Assembly: GCF_039532215.1 (NCBI RefSeq)
Contig: NZ_BAAARN010000001.1
Location: 851,029 to 915,028 of the forward strand
Source: Pedococcus aerophilus
GTDB lineage: Bacteria; Actinomycetota; Actinomycetes; Actinomycetales; Dermatophilaceae
Length of the DNA stretch: 64,000 bases
Direction of reading: 5' to 3'
Shown piece by piece: positions 17,077 to 25,130 of this stretch (positions within the stretch are counted from its first letter, which is position 1; each line of letters opens with the position of its first letter). A program made the position numbers and the translations under genes. The notes beneath the pieces are model-generated. The model made no database searches. It had not been told where the DNA came from and saw only the letters and a program-made list of their open reading frames with translations.

Positions 17077-20010
17077 TCAACTGCAGCCGCTGGTGCTTCC
17101 GCAGCCTTCGCAGACGTAGCAGGAACCAGCGGGGCGCATCTTCGTCCCACAGGTCATGCACATCGGCGCGTCGGCCGAGATGCCCTGGAACTTCTCCAGC
17201 AGCTCTGCGGACGAGTGCACCTCTGCCGAGACCTCACGAGCAGAGGCCGCACCGGCACCGGACTTCACGGTGTCGGCCTTGAGCGACTTGCCCTCGACCA
17301 CGGGAGTCGAGGCGGCGGCCGGCTTGGTGACAGAGACCGGGGCGGACTGGCTGAAGTTCTCCAGCTCGTCCTCGAGCTCCTCGTCCGACTCGTCGGACTC
17401 GGCGGCCTGGTAGGAACCGGTCTCGAGCTGACGCGCACGCTCGGCGGCCGTGTGGATGCCCATGAACGAACGGGTGTCGAAGTCCATGTGGTCCAGCGCC
17501 AGGCGACGGAACACGTAGTCCATGATCGACTGCGCCATCCGCACGTCGGGGTCGTCCGTGAGGCCGGCAGGCTCGAACCGCAGGTTGGTGAACTTCTCCA
17601 CGAAGGTCTCCAGCGGCACGCCGTACTGCAGGCCGATGCTGACCGCGATCGAGAAGGCGTCCATCACACCGGCGAGGGTCGAGCCCTGCTTGCCGAACTT
17701 GAGGAAGATCTCGCCCAGGTCGCCCGACTCGTAGGTGCCGGCGGTGAGGTAACCCTCGGCGCCACCCACGGCGAACGACGTGGTCTGCGAGGTACGACGC
17801 TTCGGCAGGCGCTTGCGCACCGGGCGGTACTCGATGACCTTCTCGACCTTGGCCTCGGCAGCAGCGGTCGCCTTGTCAGCGGCAGCGTCCTTGGCGGTGG
17901 AACCACCGTCGGAGAGCGGCTGGCCGACCTTGCAGTTGTCGCGGTAGACCGCGATCGCCTTGAGGCCGAGCTTCCAGCCCTGCATGTGGACGTCCTCGAT
18001 CTCCTCGACCGTGGCGTTCTCCGGCAGGTTGACCGTCTTGGAGATCGCACCGGACAGGAACGGCTGGACGGCAGCCATCATGCGCACGTGGCCCATGGCC
18101 GAGATCGAGCGCGCACCCATGGCGGTGTCGAAGATCTCGTAGTGCTCGGTCTTGAGGCCGGGGGCGTCGATGACGTGACCCTTGTCGGCGATGTACTCGA
18201 CGATCGCCTCGATGGTCTCGCCCGTGTAGCCGAGCTTCTTGAGCGCACGCGGGATGGTGAGGTTGACGATCTGCATCGACCCGCCACCGACGAGCTTCTT
18301 GAACTTCACCAGGGAGAAGTCGGGCTCGATACCGGTGGTGTCGCAGTCCATCATGAAGCCGATGGTGCCGGTCGGCGCGAGCACCGAGGCCTGCGCGTTG
18401 CGGTAGCCGTTCTTCTCGCCGAGCTTGACGACGTCGTCCCAGACCTTGGTGGCCGCGCGGTGGATCGTGGTGTCCATCGTGTCGAGTGGGCGGATCGAGT
18501 CGTTCGCGCTCTGGTGCTTGCGCATGACGCGCTTGTGGGCGTCCGCGTTGCGGGCGTACCCGGCGTACGCGCCGACGACACCGGCCATCTCGGCGGAGCG
18601 CTTGTAGGCGGCGCCGGTGAGCAGCGAGGTGATCGAGGCGGCGAGCTGGCGGCCACCGTTGGAGTCGTACCCGTGGCCCGTGGCCATGAGCAGCGCGCCG
18701 AGGTTGGCGTAGCCGATGCCGAGCTGGCGGTAGTCACGCGTGGTGTCGCCGATGGCCTCGGTCGGGAAGTCCGCGAAGCAGATCGAGATGTCCATCGCGG
18801 TGATGACGAGCTCGGCGACCTTCTGGAAGGTGACCGCGTCGAACGTGTCGTCGTCCTTGAGGAACTTGAGCAGGTTCAGCGAGGCCAGGTTGCAGGAGGA
18901 GTTGTCGAGCGACATGTACTCCGAGCACGGGTTGGACGCGGTGATGCGGCCGGTCTCGGGGTTGGTGTGCCAGTCGTTGATGACGTCGTCGTACTGGATG
19001 CCCGGGTCTGCGCACTCCCACGCGGCCTCGGCGAGCTTGGTGAACAGCTCACGGGCGTCGACGGTGTCGATGACCTCACCGGTGGTGCGCGAGCGCAGAC
19101 CGAAGTCGGTGCCGGCCTCGACGGCCTTCATGAACTCGTCCGAGACACGGACCGAGTTGTTCGCGTTCTGGTACTGGACCGAGGTGATGTCCTTGCCACC
19201 GAGGTCCATGTCGAACCCGGCGTCACGCAGCGCGCGGATCTTGTCCTCCTCGCGCGCCTTGGTCTCGACGAACTCCATGATGTCGGGGTGGTCGACGTCC
19301 AGGACGACCATCTTGGCCGCACGACGCGTGGCGCCACCGGACTTGATCGTCCCTGCGGACGCGTCCGCACCACGCATGAAGGAGACCGGGCCGGAGGCGG
19401 TGCCACCGGAGGACAGCAGCTCCTTGGAGGAGCGGATGCGGGAGAGGTTCAGGCCGGCACCGGAGCCGCCCTGGAAGATCTTTCCCTCCTCCTTGTACCA
19501 GTTGAGGATCGAGTCCATCGAGTCGTCGACGGCGAGGATGAAGCAGGCGCTGACCTGCTGCGGGCTCTTGGTGCCCACGTTGAACCACACCGGCGAGTTG
19601 AAGCTGAACACCTGGTGCAGCAGGGCGTAGGTCAGCTCGTGCTCGAAGATCTCGGCGTCCTCGGCGTTGGAGAAGTAGCCGTGCTCCTTGCCCGCCTTGA
19701 CGTAGGTGAGGACGACGCGGTCGATGAGCTGCTTGAGGCCCGTCTCACGGGCCTCGGTGCCCACGGCGCCGCGGAAGTACTTGGTGGTGACGATCGTGGA
19801 GGCGTTGACCGACCAGAAGTCGGGGAACTCGACACCGCGCTGCTCGAAGATCGTCGCGCCGGTCTTCCAGTTCTGCTGGACGACGTCGCGCTTCTCCCAG
19901 GTCACCTCGTCGTACGGGTGCACACCGGGAGTGGTGTAGATGCGCTCGACCTTGACGCCCTTGCCGGCGTTCTTGCGGGCACCTGCACGTGCGCCTGCGG
20001 TTTCAGTCAT
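17077..20010 (-). CDS. nrdJ: Adenosylcobalamin-dependent (class II) ribonucleoside-diphosphate reductase
   Basis: 977 residues from ATG 20010, preceded by GGGAGG; usual length for actinobacterial NrdJ. It makes deoxyribonucleotides using coenzyme B12 instead of the diferric-tyrosyl NrdAB pair. Visible motifs: NPCSEYMSLDNSSCNLASLN (active-site C-x-E loop), the GSGAGLNLSRIRS region, ANLGALLMATG, and the C-terminal redox tail CMTCGTKMRPAGSCYVCEGCGS with paired cysteines. It is cytosolic. It follows nrdR with a hairpin between, so it is partly cotranscribed and subject to NrdR repression through the boxes upstream of nrdR. Confidence 0.96.
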   Translation of the reverse strand: MTETAGARAGARKNAGKGVKVERIYTTPGVHPYDEVTWEKRDVVQQNWKTGATIFEQRGVEFPDFWSVNASTIVTTKYFRGAVGTEARETGLKQLIDRVVLTYVKAGKEHGYFSNAEDAEIFEHELTYALLHQVFSFNSPVWFNVGTKSPQQVSACFILAVDDSMDSILNWYKEEGKIFQGGSGAGLNLSRIRSSKELLSSGGTASGPVSFMRGADASAGTIKSGGATRRAAKMVVLDVDHPDIMEFVETKAREEDKIRALRDAGFDMDLGGKDITSVQYQNANNSVRVSDEFMKAVEAGTDFGLRSRTTGEVIDTVDARELFTKLAEAAWECADPGIQYDDVINDWHTNPETGRITASNPCSEYMSLDNSSCNLASLNLLKFLKDDDTFDAVTFQKVAELVITAMDISICFADFPTEAIGDTTRDYRQLGIGYANLGALLMATGHGYDSNGGRQLAASITSLLTGAAYKRSAEMAGVVGAYAGYARNADAHKRVMRKHQSANDSIRPLDTMDTTIHRAATKVWDDVVKLGEKNGYRNAQASVLAPTGTIGFMMDCDTTGIEPDFSLVKFKKLVGGGSMQIVNLTIPRALKKLGYTGETIEAIVEYIADKGHVIDAPGLKTEHYEIFDTAMGARSISAMGHVRMMAAVQPFLSGAISKTVNLPENATVEEIEDVHMQGWKLGLKAIAVYRDNCKVGQPLSDGGSTAKDAAADKATAAAEAKVEKVIEYRPVRKRLPKRRTSQTTSFAVGGAEGYLTAGTYESGDLGEIFLKFGKQGSTLAGVMDAFSIAVSIGLQYGVPLETFVEKFTNLRFEPAGLTDDPDVRMAQSIMDYVFRRLALDHMDFDTRSFMGIHTAAERARQLETGSYQAAESDESDEELEDELENFSQSAPVSVTKPAAASTPVVEGKSLKADTVKSGAGAASAREVSAEVHSSAELLEKFQGISADAPMCMTCGTKMRPAGSCYVCEGCGSTSGCS

Positions 20011-20063
20011 TTCTGGTGGCCTCCCTAGCCCCTGGTGATGCTCTGGTGTCAATTCTGGGTGGC

Positions 20064-20088
20064 GGCACCGACAGTGAGGGTCGGTGCC
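20064..20088. other. Hairpin in the nrdR-nrdJ gap
   Basis: GGCACCGAC and GTCGGTGCC pair perfectly (9 bp) around a 7-nt loop. It lies 54 bp before the nrdJ start and may help set the nrdR/nrdJ transcript ratio. No T-run follows on the coding strand. Confidence 0.4.
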
Positions 20089-20148
20089 GGGTGGTGCTGC
20101 TCTGGTGCTGGACGTGCTCGTGCGGTGGTGCGTGCTGCGAGAGGTGGC

Positions 20149-20179
20149 GTATGCCGCGGGCCTCAGCCCGGCGGCATAC
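20149..20179. terminator. Hairpin built from an inverted pair of GTATGCCGC at the nrdR stop
   Basis: GTATGCCGC (20149-20157) and GCGGCATAC (20171-20179) form a 9-bp stem with an inner GGGC/GCCC, and the nrdR stop codon sits in the loop. An over-represented 9-mer paired head-to-head at a gene end is the arrangement known for uptake sequences acting as terminators in Neisseria and Haemophilus. Terminator activity is inferred. Confidence 0.55.
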
Positions 20180-20675
20180 CCGCCTTGGTCTGAAGTCCGG
20201 CCTGCGGCTCGGGCTCGGTCCCCGTCGCCTCGCGCTCGGCGCGAAGGAGGGTGATCGCGGCCTCGAAGTCCTCGAGGCTCTCGAACGCCTGGTAGACGCT
20301 GGCGAACCGCAGATAGGCGACCTCGTCGAGCTCGCGCAGCGGTCCGAGGATCGCCAGGCCCACCTCGTGGGCCTCGACCTCGGCCTGCCCCTGCTGGCGG
20401 ATGCACTCCTCCACGCGCTGGGCGAGGAGGGCCAGGTCGTCCTCGGTGACCGGACGGCCCTGGCAGGCCTTGCGAACCCCGACGAGGACCTTGCCCCGGC
20501 TGAACGGCTCGCTCGCGCCGGAGCGCTTGGTCACCGTGAGGCTGGCCGTCTCGATCGTCGTGAAACGGCGCCCGCACTCGGGGCACTGGCGACGCCGGCG
20601 GATGGAGCTGCCGTCGTCGGTCGTGCGCGAGTCCATGACCCTCGAGTCGGTGTGCCGGCAGAACGGACAGTGCAT
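20163..20675 (-). CDS. nrdR: Transcriptional repressor NrdR
   Basis: 170 residues. Zinc ribbon with Cys3/Cys6 and Cys31/Cys34 ([23 protein letters not shown]), then an ATP-cone (about 46-136: [27 protein letters not shown]) that senses the ATP/dATP ratio. It represses ribonucleotide reductase genes when dATP is high. It is the first gene of the nrdR-nrdJ unit, and two pairs of NrdR-box-like sequences upstream imply autoregulation. The leader is long (over 110 nt). Confidence 0.96.
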   Translation of the reverse strand: MHCPFCRHTDSRVMDSRTTDDGSSIRRRRQCPECGRRFTTIETASLTVTKRSGASEPFSRGKVLVGVRKACQGRPVTEDDLALLAQRVEECIRQQGQAEVEAHEVGLAILGPLRELDEVAYLRFASVYQAFESLEDFEAAITLLRAEREATGTEPEPQAGLQTKAGMPPG

Positions 20676-20737
20676 GACGGCGCTCCTCCCTCATCGGGGG
20701 TCTGGGACGGGTTCTGGTGTACTTCGCACGCCTCGTC

Positions 20738-20812
20738 TGTGGACGAGCGTGTGGACCTTCTGGGGACAACGTGTGGAGAACCGGCCTCGCCCTGTGCACT
20801 ACATGTGGACGA
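20738..20812. promoter_or_regulatory. Cluster of four DnaA-box-like sequences
   Basis: TGTGGACGA (20738), TGTGGACCT (20750), TGTGGAGAA (20772) and TGTGGACGA (20804), all in one orientation. Each is one or two mismatches from TGTGGACAA, the complement of the consensus TTGTCCACA. Direct DnaA control of ribonucleotide reductase is established in E. coli for nrdAB; extension to this gene is inference. Confidence 0.4.
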
Positions 20813-20843
20813 ACTACAGCCGTGTAACCACTAGATGTAGGGA
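20796..20843. promoter_or_regulatory. NrdR box pair A
   Basis: GCACTACATGTGGACG (20796) and CCACTAGATGTAGGGA (20828) resemble the NrdR consensus ACACTATATATAGTGT. They are exactly 32 bp (three helical turns) apart, the spacing typical for tandem NrdR boxes. The pair lies 121-168 bp upstream of the nrdR start codon. Confidence 0.8.
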
Positions 20844-20985
20844 TAGTCTGCCTCGCTGTGACCCGGGACGCAAGCGGCTCCGGGAAACTCCTCCGGCAGT
20901 GTGCATCTGTGCAGGTCAGGGCCCTGCGGACGTCCTGCGCGACACGCCCGAAGTGGTGCTGGTGTGACGTCTGTGGCGTCGGAGG

Positions 20986-21034
20986 CACCCACATCTGGGG
21001 TGTGCGGGACGAATCGGTCCCTACATCTGGTGTC
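20986..21034. promoter_or_regulatory. NrdR box pair B
   Basis: The ACATCTGG cores at 20991 and 21023 are again 32 bp apart. CCCTACATCTGGTGT at 21019-21033 differs by only two bases from the complement of the better box of pair A. The first box of this pair is weaker. Two pairs for one operon suggest either a second promoter or looping. Confidence 0.65.
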
Positions 21035-21082
21035 GCGACGTCGTGGACCGCTCCGCACGCGATCCCGGCGATCGGGCCCGGC

Positions 21083-21808
21083 TCAGGCCATCGAGAGCAG
21101 GAACGCCGCGCTGAACCCGACCACGGTCAGCAGCCCGACGAGCCGACCCGCGTGCTCGACCGCCTCGGGGACCATCGTGTCGGCCAGCATCGTGAGGATC
21201 GCGCCCGCCGCGAACGCCTGGATCGTGGCCACCACCGACGGGTCGGCCCCGTCGAGCAGCACGCGACCGAGCGCGGCGGCGACGGTCGCCGCGGCGGCCA
21301 CCCCCAACCACAGACCCATGATCGACTTCGCACTGCGCCCCGCGGACCGCATACCGGCCGACGAGGACAAGCCCTCGGGGATGTTGGACAAGAACACGGC
21401 GGCGACCACGGCCACCCCCACGCCTCCCCCGCCGATGGTGCTCACGCCGATCGCCGCCGACTCCGGTATGCCGTCGAGCAGGGCCCCGAGCGCGAGCGCG
21501 GACCCGGCCGCGCCGGCCTGAGGACCGTTGGGGCTCTTGCGGCGGTGACCGCCGCGGCTGTCGATCCACCAGTCGCCGAGGAAGAACACGACCGATCCGC
21601 CCAGCAGCCCCAGGACCGTGGCGATGCCGCCGGCCTTGTCGTACGCCTCTCCGGCGAGCTCGAACGTCAGCGCACTGACGAGCACTCCGGAGCCGACCGC
21701 CATGACCCAGCCGATGACCCGCTTGGACGTGGGCAGCCAGATGCCGGCGGCCGCGCCGATCAGGAGCGCGGCGCCGCCGACGAATCCCCAGAATGCTGCC
21801 TCGAACAC
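21083..21808 (-). CDS. ZIP-family divalent metal transporter
   Basis: 241 residues, integral membrane with about eight segments. GTG start at 21808 with GGGAG upstream. The signature helices are ALGALLDGIPESAAIG and FLSNIPEGLSSSAG; the first lacks the usual His before the metal-binding Glu (Asp instead), and a short polar loop (RGGHRRKSPNG) replaces the long His-rich loop. The family imports zinc or other divalent ions. Metal specificity cannot be read from the sequence. Confidence 0.85.
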   Translation of the reverse strand: MFEAAFWGFVGGAALLIGAAAGIWLPTSKRVIGWVMAVGSGVLVSALTFELAGEAYDKAGGIATVLGLLGGSVVFFLGDWWIDSRGGHRRKSPNGPQAGAAGSALALGALLDGIPESAAIGVSTIGGGGVGVAVVAAVFLSNIPEGLSSSAGMRSAGRSAKSIMGLWLGVAAAATVAAALGRVLLDGADPSVVATIQAFAAGAILTMLADTMVPEAVEHAGRLVGLLTVVGFSAAFLLSMA

Positions 21809-21953
21809 GTGCTTCTCCCGTCGCAGAACCGCCGTCGACCTGCGGCGGTGCGGCGCTGCGTGGGTCAGGGTCCTTGGACCCTATCGACGCCGCACTCCTT
21901 CACCGACAGTGGCAGCAGGACGCCAGAGCGCGGCCGAACCCAGAGGAGCACGC

Positions 21954-22715
21954 ATGAACCACTACGGACTCGGCGGCAAGGTCGCCGTCATCACCGGCGG
22001 GGCATCCGGCATCGGCCGCGCCTGCGCCCACACCCTCGCGCAGTCGGGCGCCGACATCTCGGTGTGGGACCTCGACCAGGGCGCCATCGACGTGGTGCTC
22101 AAGGAGCTCGACGCGTTCGAGTGCCGGGCCCACGGAGCGGTCGTCGACGTCAGCGACTCCGCCGCTGTCGACACCGCCATGGACTCGGTCGTCGAGCACC
22201 TCGGCCACGTCGACATCGCCGTCTGCAACGCCGGGATCGGCGGCGAAGCCTTGACCAGTGGCGACTACACCGACGAGGCCTGGCACCGGGTCATCGGCAT
22301 CAACCTCGACGGCGTCTTCTACACGCAGCGCGCGGCGATCCGCGCCATGAAGGCCGGTGGGCGCGGGGGCTCCATCGTCAACATGGCGTCGATCCTGGGT
22401 GCCGTGGGGTACGCCACGGCGAGCGCCTACACCGCGGCGAAGCACGGAGTGGTCGGCATGACCCAGGCAGCCGCGTGGGAGCACGCCGGCGACCAGATCC
22501 GCGTCAACGCGGTCGGGCCAGGCTTCATCCGCACTCCCCTGCTCGACCAGCACCTCGACCAGGCGACACTGGACTACCTCGGCACCCAGCACGCGCTCCA
22601 ACGCATCGGCGAGCCCGAGGAGGTCGCCGAGCTGGTCGCCTGGCTGGCCAGCGACGGCGCCTCGTTCGCGACCGGCACCTACTACCCGATCGACGGCGGC
22701 TACCTCGCCCGCTGA
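21954..22715 (+). CDS. SDR-family oxidoreductase
   Basis: 253 residues from ATG 21954, with GAGGAG ahead. Classical short-chain dehydrogenase: VAVITGGASGIGRA cofactor motif, VCNAGIGG, catalytic Ser in NMASILGAVG and Tyr/Lys in AYTAAKHG, C-terminal VGPGFIRTPL. VWDLDQ after beta-2 (acidic residue) suggests NAD(H) preference. Substrate unknown. Confidence 0.9.
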   Translation: MNHYGLGGKVAVITGGASGIGRACAHTLAQSGADISVWDLDQGAIDVVLKELDAFECRAHGAVVDVSDSAAVDTAMDSVVEHLGHVDIAVCNAGIGGEALTSGDYTDEAWHRVIGINLDGVFYTQRAAIRAMKAGGRGGSIVNMASILGAVGYATASAYTAAKHGVVGMTQAAAWEHAGDQIRVNAVGPGFIRTPLLDQHLDQATLDYLGTQHALQRIGEPEEVAELVAWLASDGASFATGTYYPIDGGYLAR

Positions 22716-22784
22716 GGTCCGCCTGCCCCACCCGGCCTCAGCCAGCTGCTGCACGCTGTCGGCGCGCAGTGGTTGAGTGGCTCC

Positions 22785-23393
22785 ATGGGGACGAAGGACG
22801 ACCACAAGGACGTGACCGCGCAGAAGTGGGAGACGCACCCGGTCACGCCGGACCGGTTCGAGGACTTCGCCGACGTGATCAACCCGAACCGTCGCGACAC
22901 CCACTGCTGGTGCCTGTCCCACCGTCTCAAGGCGCCACAGATCCAGGAGCTCGGCGGTGGCAGTCGCGAGCAGGCCGCCCGCGCCCTCTGCGAGCGGGAG
23001 CACCCGCCGGGCGTCGTCACCTACCTCGACGGCACCCCTGTGGGGTGGTGCAGCATCAGCCCGCTCGCGGACATCCCCCGCCTGCAGTCCTCCAGCCTCA
23101 TCCGCCCGGTTGACGACGTCCCGGTCTGGAGCATCATCTGCGTCGTGGTGCGTTCGGGTCACCGCAAGAAAGGTGTCACCCACCAGCTCATCAAGGGTGC
23201 GGTGGCGTATGCCGCGTCGCAGGGCGCGCCCGCCGTCGAGGCCCACCCCGTGGACCCGAAGGGCCGGATGGACCTGACGATGGCGTTCGTCGGGACCCGG
23301 GCGATGTTCGAGAAGGCCGGGTTCGAGGTCATCGGGACGACTGATGCGGTGGCCAGCAAGATGCCCCGACTGAAGATGCGCCGCGACCTCTGA
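22785..23393 (+). CDS. GNAT-family N-acetyltransferase
   Basis: 202 residues from ATG 22785 (a TTG four codons upstream is an alternative). The acetyl-CoA region is SIICVVVRSGHRKKGVTHQLIKGAVAYAASQGAPAVEAHPVD, the R/Q-x-x-G-x-G/A-like loop of GNAT enzymes. The conserved N-terminal RDTHCWCLSHRL places it in a subgroup whose members acetylate small amines or are uncharacterised. It stands alone between the SDR and SRPBCC genes. Confidence 0.8.
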   Translation: MGTKDDHKDVTAQKWETHPVTPDRFEDFADVINPNRRDTHCWCLSHRLKAPQIQELGGGSREQAARALCEREHPPGVVTYLDGTPVGWCSISPLADIPRLQSSSLIRPVDDVPVWSIICVVVRSGHRKKGVTHQLIKGAVAYAASQGAPAVEAHPVDPKGRMDLTMAFVGTRAMFEKAGFEVIGTTDAVASKMPRLKMRRDL

Positions 23394-23434
23394 CGAGGTG
23401 GGCCTCCCCTCGGACCACGGGCGCCGATGCGGCG

Positions 23435-23854
23435 TCAGGCCTCCGAGCGCACCTTGAGCCCGGCGGCCTCCCCTTTGAGGTAGCGGTCGGTGAGGCCGCG
23501 GTACAGCCGCCCCACCGTCGACCCGAGCCAGCCCTCCTGCCGGACCGCCAGGGTCACCCGCGTCCCGCCGCCGGGCAGCGGGGCGATGACATGGCTCGCC
23601 GTGGTCCTGGCGGCCCCGCCTCCGCTGACCCAGGTGAACGACGTGCCAGGTTCGAGCTCGGTCACGACGTAGTCGACGGTGGGGATCTTCGGCTGGCTGA
23701 TCTTGGCGGTCGACCCGGTGCGCAACGGCCCGTCGTCGATCCGGCGGACCCAGCGCACCGTGTCGGTCCAGTCCGGCCACCGCTCGACGTCCGACAGGAC
23801 CTCCCAGACCCGCGCCGGCGGCGCCGCGATGTCGATGGTCGTGCTCTGTTCCAT
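23435..23854 (-). CDS. SRPBCC/polyketide-cyclase-like protein
   Basis: 139 residues. Start motif TTIDIAAPPARVWEVLSDVERWPDWTDTV is typical of START/Bet-v1-like ligand-binding proteins; the strands end in GTRVTLAVRQEGW and a C-terminal helix. It binds a hydrophobic ligand; no catalytic role can be assigned. Divergent from the DNA glycosylase-like gene. Confidence 0.85.
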   Translation of the reverse strand: MEQSTTIDIAAPPARVWEVLSDVERWPDWTDTVRWVRRIDDGPLRTGSTAKISQPKIPTVDYVVTELEPGTSFTWVSGGGAARTTASHVIAPLPGGGTRVTLAVRQEGWLGSTVGRLYRGLTDRYLKGEAAGLKVRSEA

Positions 23855-23901
23855 GTCTCCATGATCGCCCAGTCGACGCCTCGTTTCGAGAGGATGGGGC
23901 C

Positions 23902-24990
23902 ATGCAGACCGCCCGCGTCCTGGCCCAACGCCTCACGACGCAACGCCTCGCCTCCGGTCCCCTGCCGACCGCCACCGAGGCCGTGCGCCTGCTCACCTGC
24001 GTCCAGAGCCAGGAGCGCGACCACGCCCTCTTCTCCCTGGGCCTGCGCACCCGTCGGACCACGTATGCAGCCGTGCGCGCCGAGCTCGACCAGGGCACCT
24101 TCGTGCGCACCCACATCCTGCGCCCCACCTGGCACTTCGTCGCTGCCGAGGACCTGCGCTGGATCCTCGGCCTGACCTCCGTGCGGGTCCTGTCCAGCAT
24201 GGCGGCGCGACACCGCCAGCTCGGCCTCGACGAGCCCAGGCGGCTCGACCGCGGCTTGTCCCTGCTGTCAGACCTGTTGCAGGACAAGCACTTCCACACC
24301 CGGCCCGAGCTCGGCGAGGCCTTCGCCGAACGACACTCCCCCATCCGGGCCGGGGAGCCCTTGGGCCACCTGCTCATGGTCGCCGAGCTGCAAGGGCTGA
24401 TCTGCTCAGGCCCCACGAAGGGCGTCCACCACTCGTACGCGCTGGTCGACGAGGTGGTCGAGCCGACGCCGTCCCTCGACCCTGACGACGCCCACCGGGA
24501 GCTGGTGCAGCGGTTCTTCCGCGGACACGGACCGGCCTCCGTCAAGGACTTCACCCGGTGGTCGTCCCTCCCCGTCGCCGGTACCCGAGCCTCCTTGGCC
24601 GACCTCGGCGACGTGCTCGAGCAGGTCGACGTCGAGGGGACACCGCACTGGTTCGACCCCACGAACGTCCCACGGCGCAGCGCGGCCGCGCCGGCTGCAT
24701 ACCTCTTCCCCGTCTATGACGAAGCGGTCCTGAGCTATCCGAGCGTGAACTTCCCTGTGGCGCTTGACCATCCGGACGGCGAGCACCCGGACCCGTTCTG
24801 GGCTCGCGTGGTGCTCCACCAGGAGAACGTGGGGCTGTGGAAGCGCACGGTCACCGGTGACGCGGTCGAGGTGGAGGTGCGGCTCGCTCCCAGCGTCGAC
24901 GACGCGGGACGGGCGGCCGTCGCGGAAGCCGCGCAACGGCTGGCCGACTTCCTGGACAAGGACCTGAGGTTCACGCAGGGGCTCGGCTGA
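23902..24990 (+). CDS. AlkZ-like (AZL/HTH_42) DNA glycosylase
   Basis: 362 residues. Full-length winged-helix DNA-binding family (HTH_42). The N-terminus contains LTCVQSQERDHALFSLGLR, where Q-x-Q matches the catalytic motif of AlkZ-type glycosylases (YcaQ/AlkX members carry Q-x-D). FVRTHILRPTWHFVAAEDLRW is the conserved second block. AlkZ of Streptomyces unhooks crosslinks made by its antibiotic, while general AZL paralogues repair bulky or crosslinked bases. No toxin biosynthetic cluster is next to it here, so a housekeeping repair role is more likely. Confidence 0.82.
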   Translation: MQTARVLAQRLTTQRLASGPLPTATEAVRLLTCVQSQERDHALFSLGLRTRRTTYAAVRAELDQGTFVRTHILRPTWHFVAAEDLRWILGLTSVRVLSSMAARHRQLGLDEPRRLDRGLSLLSDLLQDKHFHTRPELGEAFAERHSPIRAGEPLGHLLMVAELQGLICSGPTKGVHHSYALVDEVVEPTPSLDPDDAHRELVQRFFRGHGPASVKDFTRWSSLPVAGTRASLADLGDVLEQVDVEGTPHWFDPTNVPRRSAAAPAAYLFPVYDEAVLSYPSVNFPVALDHPDGEHPDPFWARVVLHQENVGLWKRTVTGDAVEVEVRLAPSVDDAGRAAVAEAAQRLADFLDKDLRFTQGLG

Positions 24991-25013
24991 ATTACACGGT
25001 TGGACTTATCGGG

Positions 25014-25023
25014 TCTGCCTGAC
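25014..25023 (+). promoter_or_regulatory. ACTTATCGGG upstream element, diverged copy
   Basis: TTGGACTTATCGGGTCTG aligns at 14 of 18 positions with TTGTACTAGTCCGGTCTG upstream of the amidase gene. It lies 117 bp before the CHAP start codon, farther than the other copies. Confidence 0.3.
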
Positions 25024-25130
25024 AAACCGGACACCCGCCGTCCACTCTGGACCGGTTGCCCTGCCCACACCCCACGTCGGTACGGCACCGCGTCTCCTGG
25101 CGCTGACCTGTCCCCCACCCCCAGGAAGTC

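Larger units (their letters stand above)
20676..21082. other. Regulatory region upstream of nrdR
   Basis: About 400 bp without a gene between nrdR and the ZIP transporter gene. It holds, in order from nrdR, four TGTGGA-type DnaA-box-like sequences, NrdR box pair A, a stretch of about 140 bp without clear motif, and NrdR box pair B. A GACTAT -10-like hexamer with TTGCGT 19 bp before it reads toward nrdR at about 20845-20875. I looked for and did not find a cobalamin riboswitch. Confidence 0.6.

Noticed and set aside
17053-20028. Very long open frame on the plus strand opposite nrdJ (similar ones opposite the glycosyltransferase at 1208, the YdeP-like gene at 27863, and others)
   Set aside because: Its translation is low-complexity (Val/Gly/Asp/Arg) and mirrors GC-rich third positions of nrdJ; the opposite strand has complete, recognisable motifs.
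20738-20812. Replication origin from the DnaA-box-like cluster
   Set aside because: No dnaA, dnaN or gidA nearby, no AT-rich unwinding region, and all sites imperfect.
20676-21082. Cobalamin riboswitch upstream of the B12-dependent reductase
   Set aside because: No B12-box or recognisable core; the spacer is explained by NrdR boxes and DnaA-like sites.
24991-25130. c-di-AMP (ydaO-type) riboswitch before the CHAP hydrolase
   Set aside because: Such riboswitches precede cell-wall hydrolases in other actinobacteria, but the conserved core is absent here.
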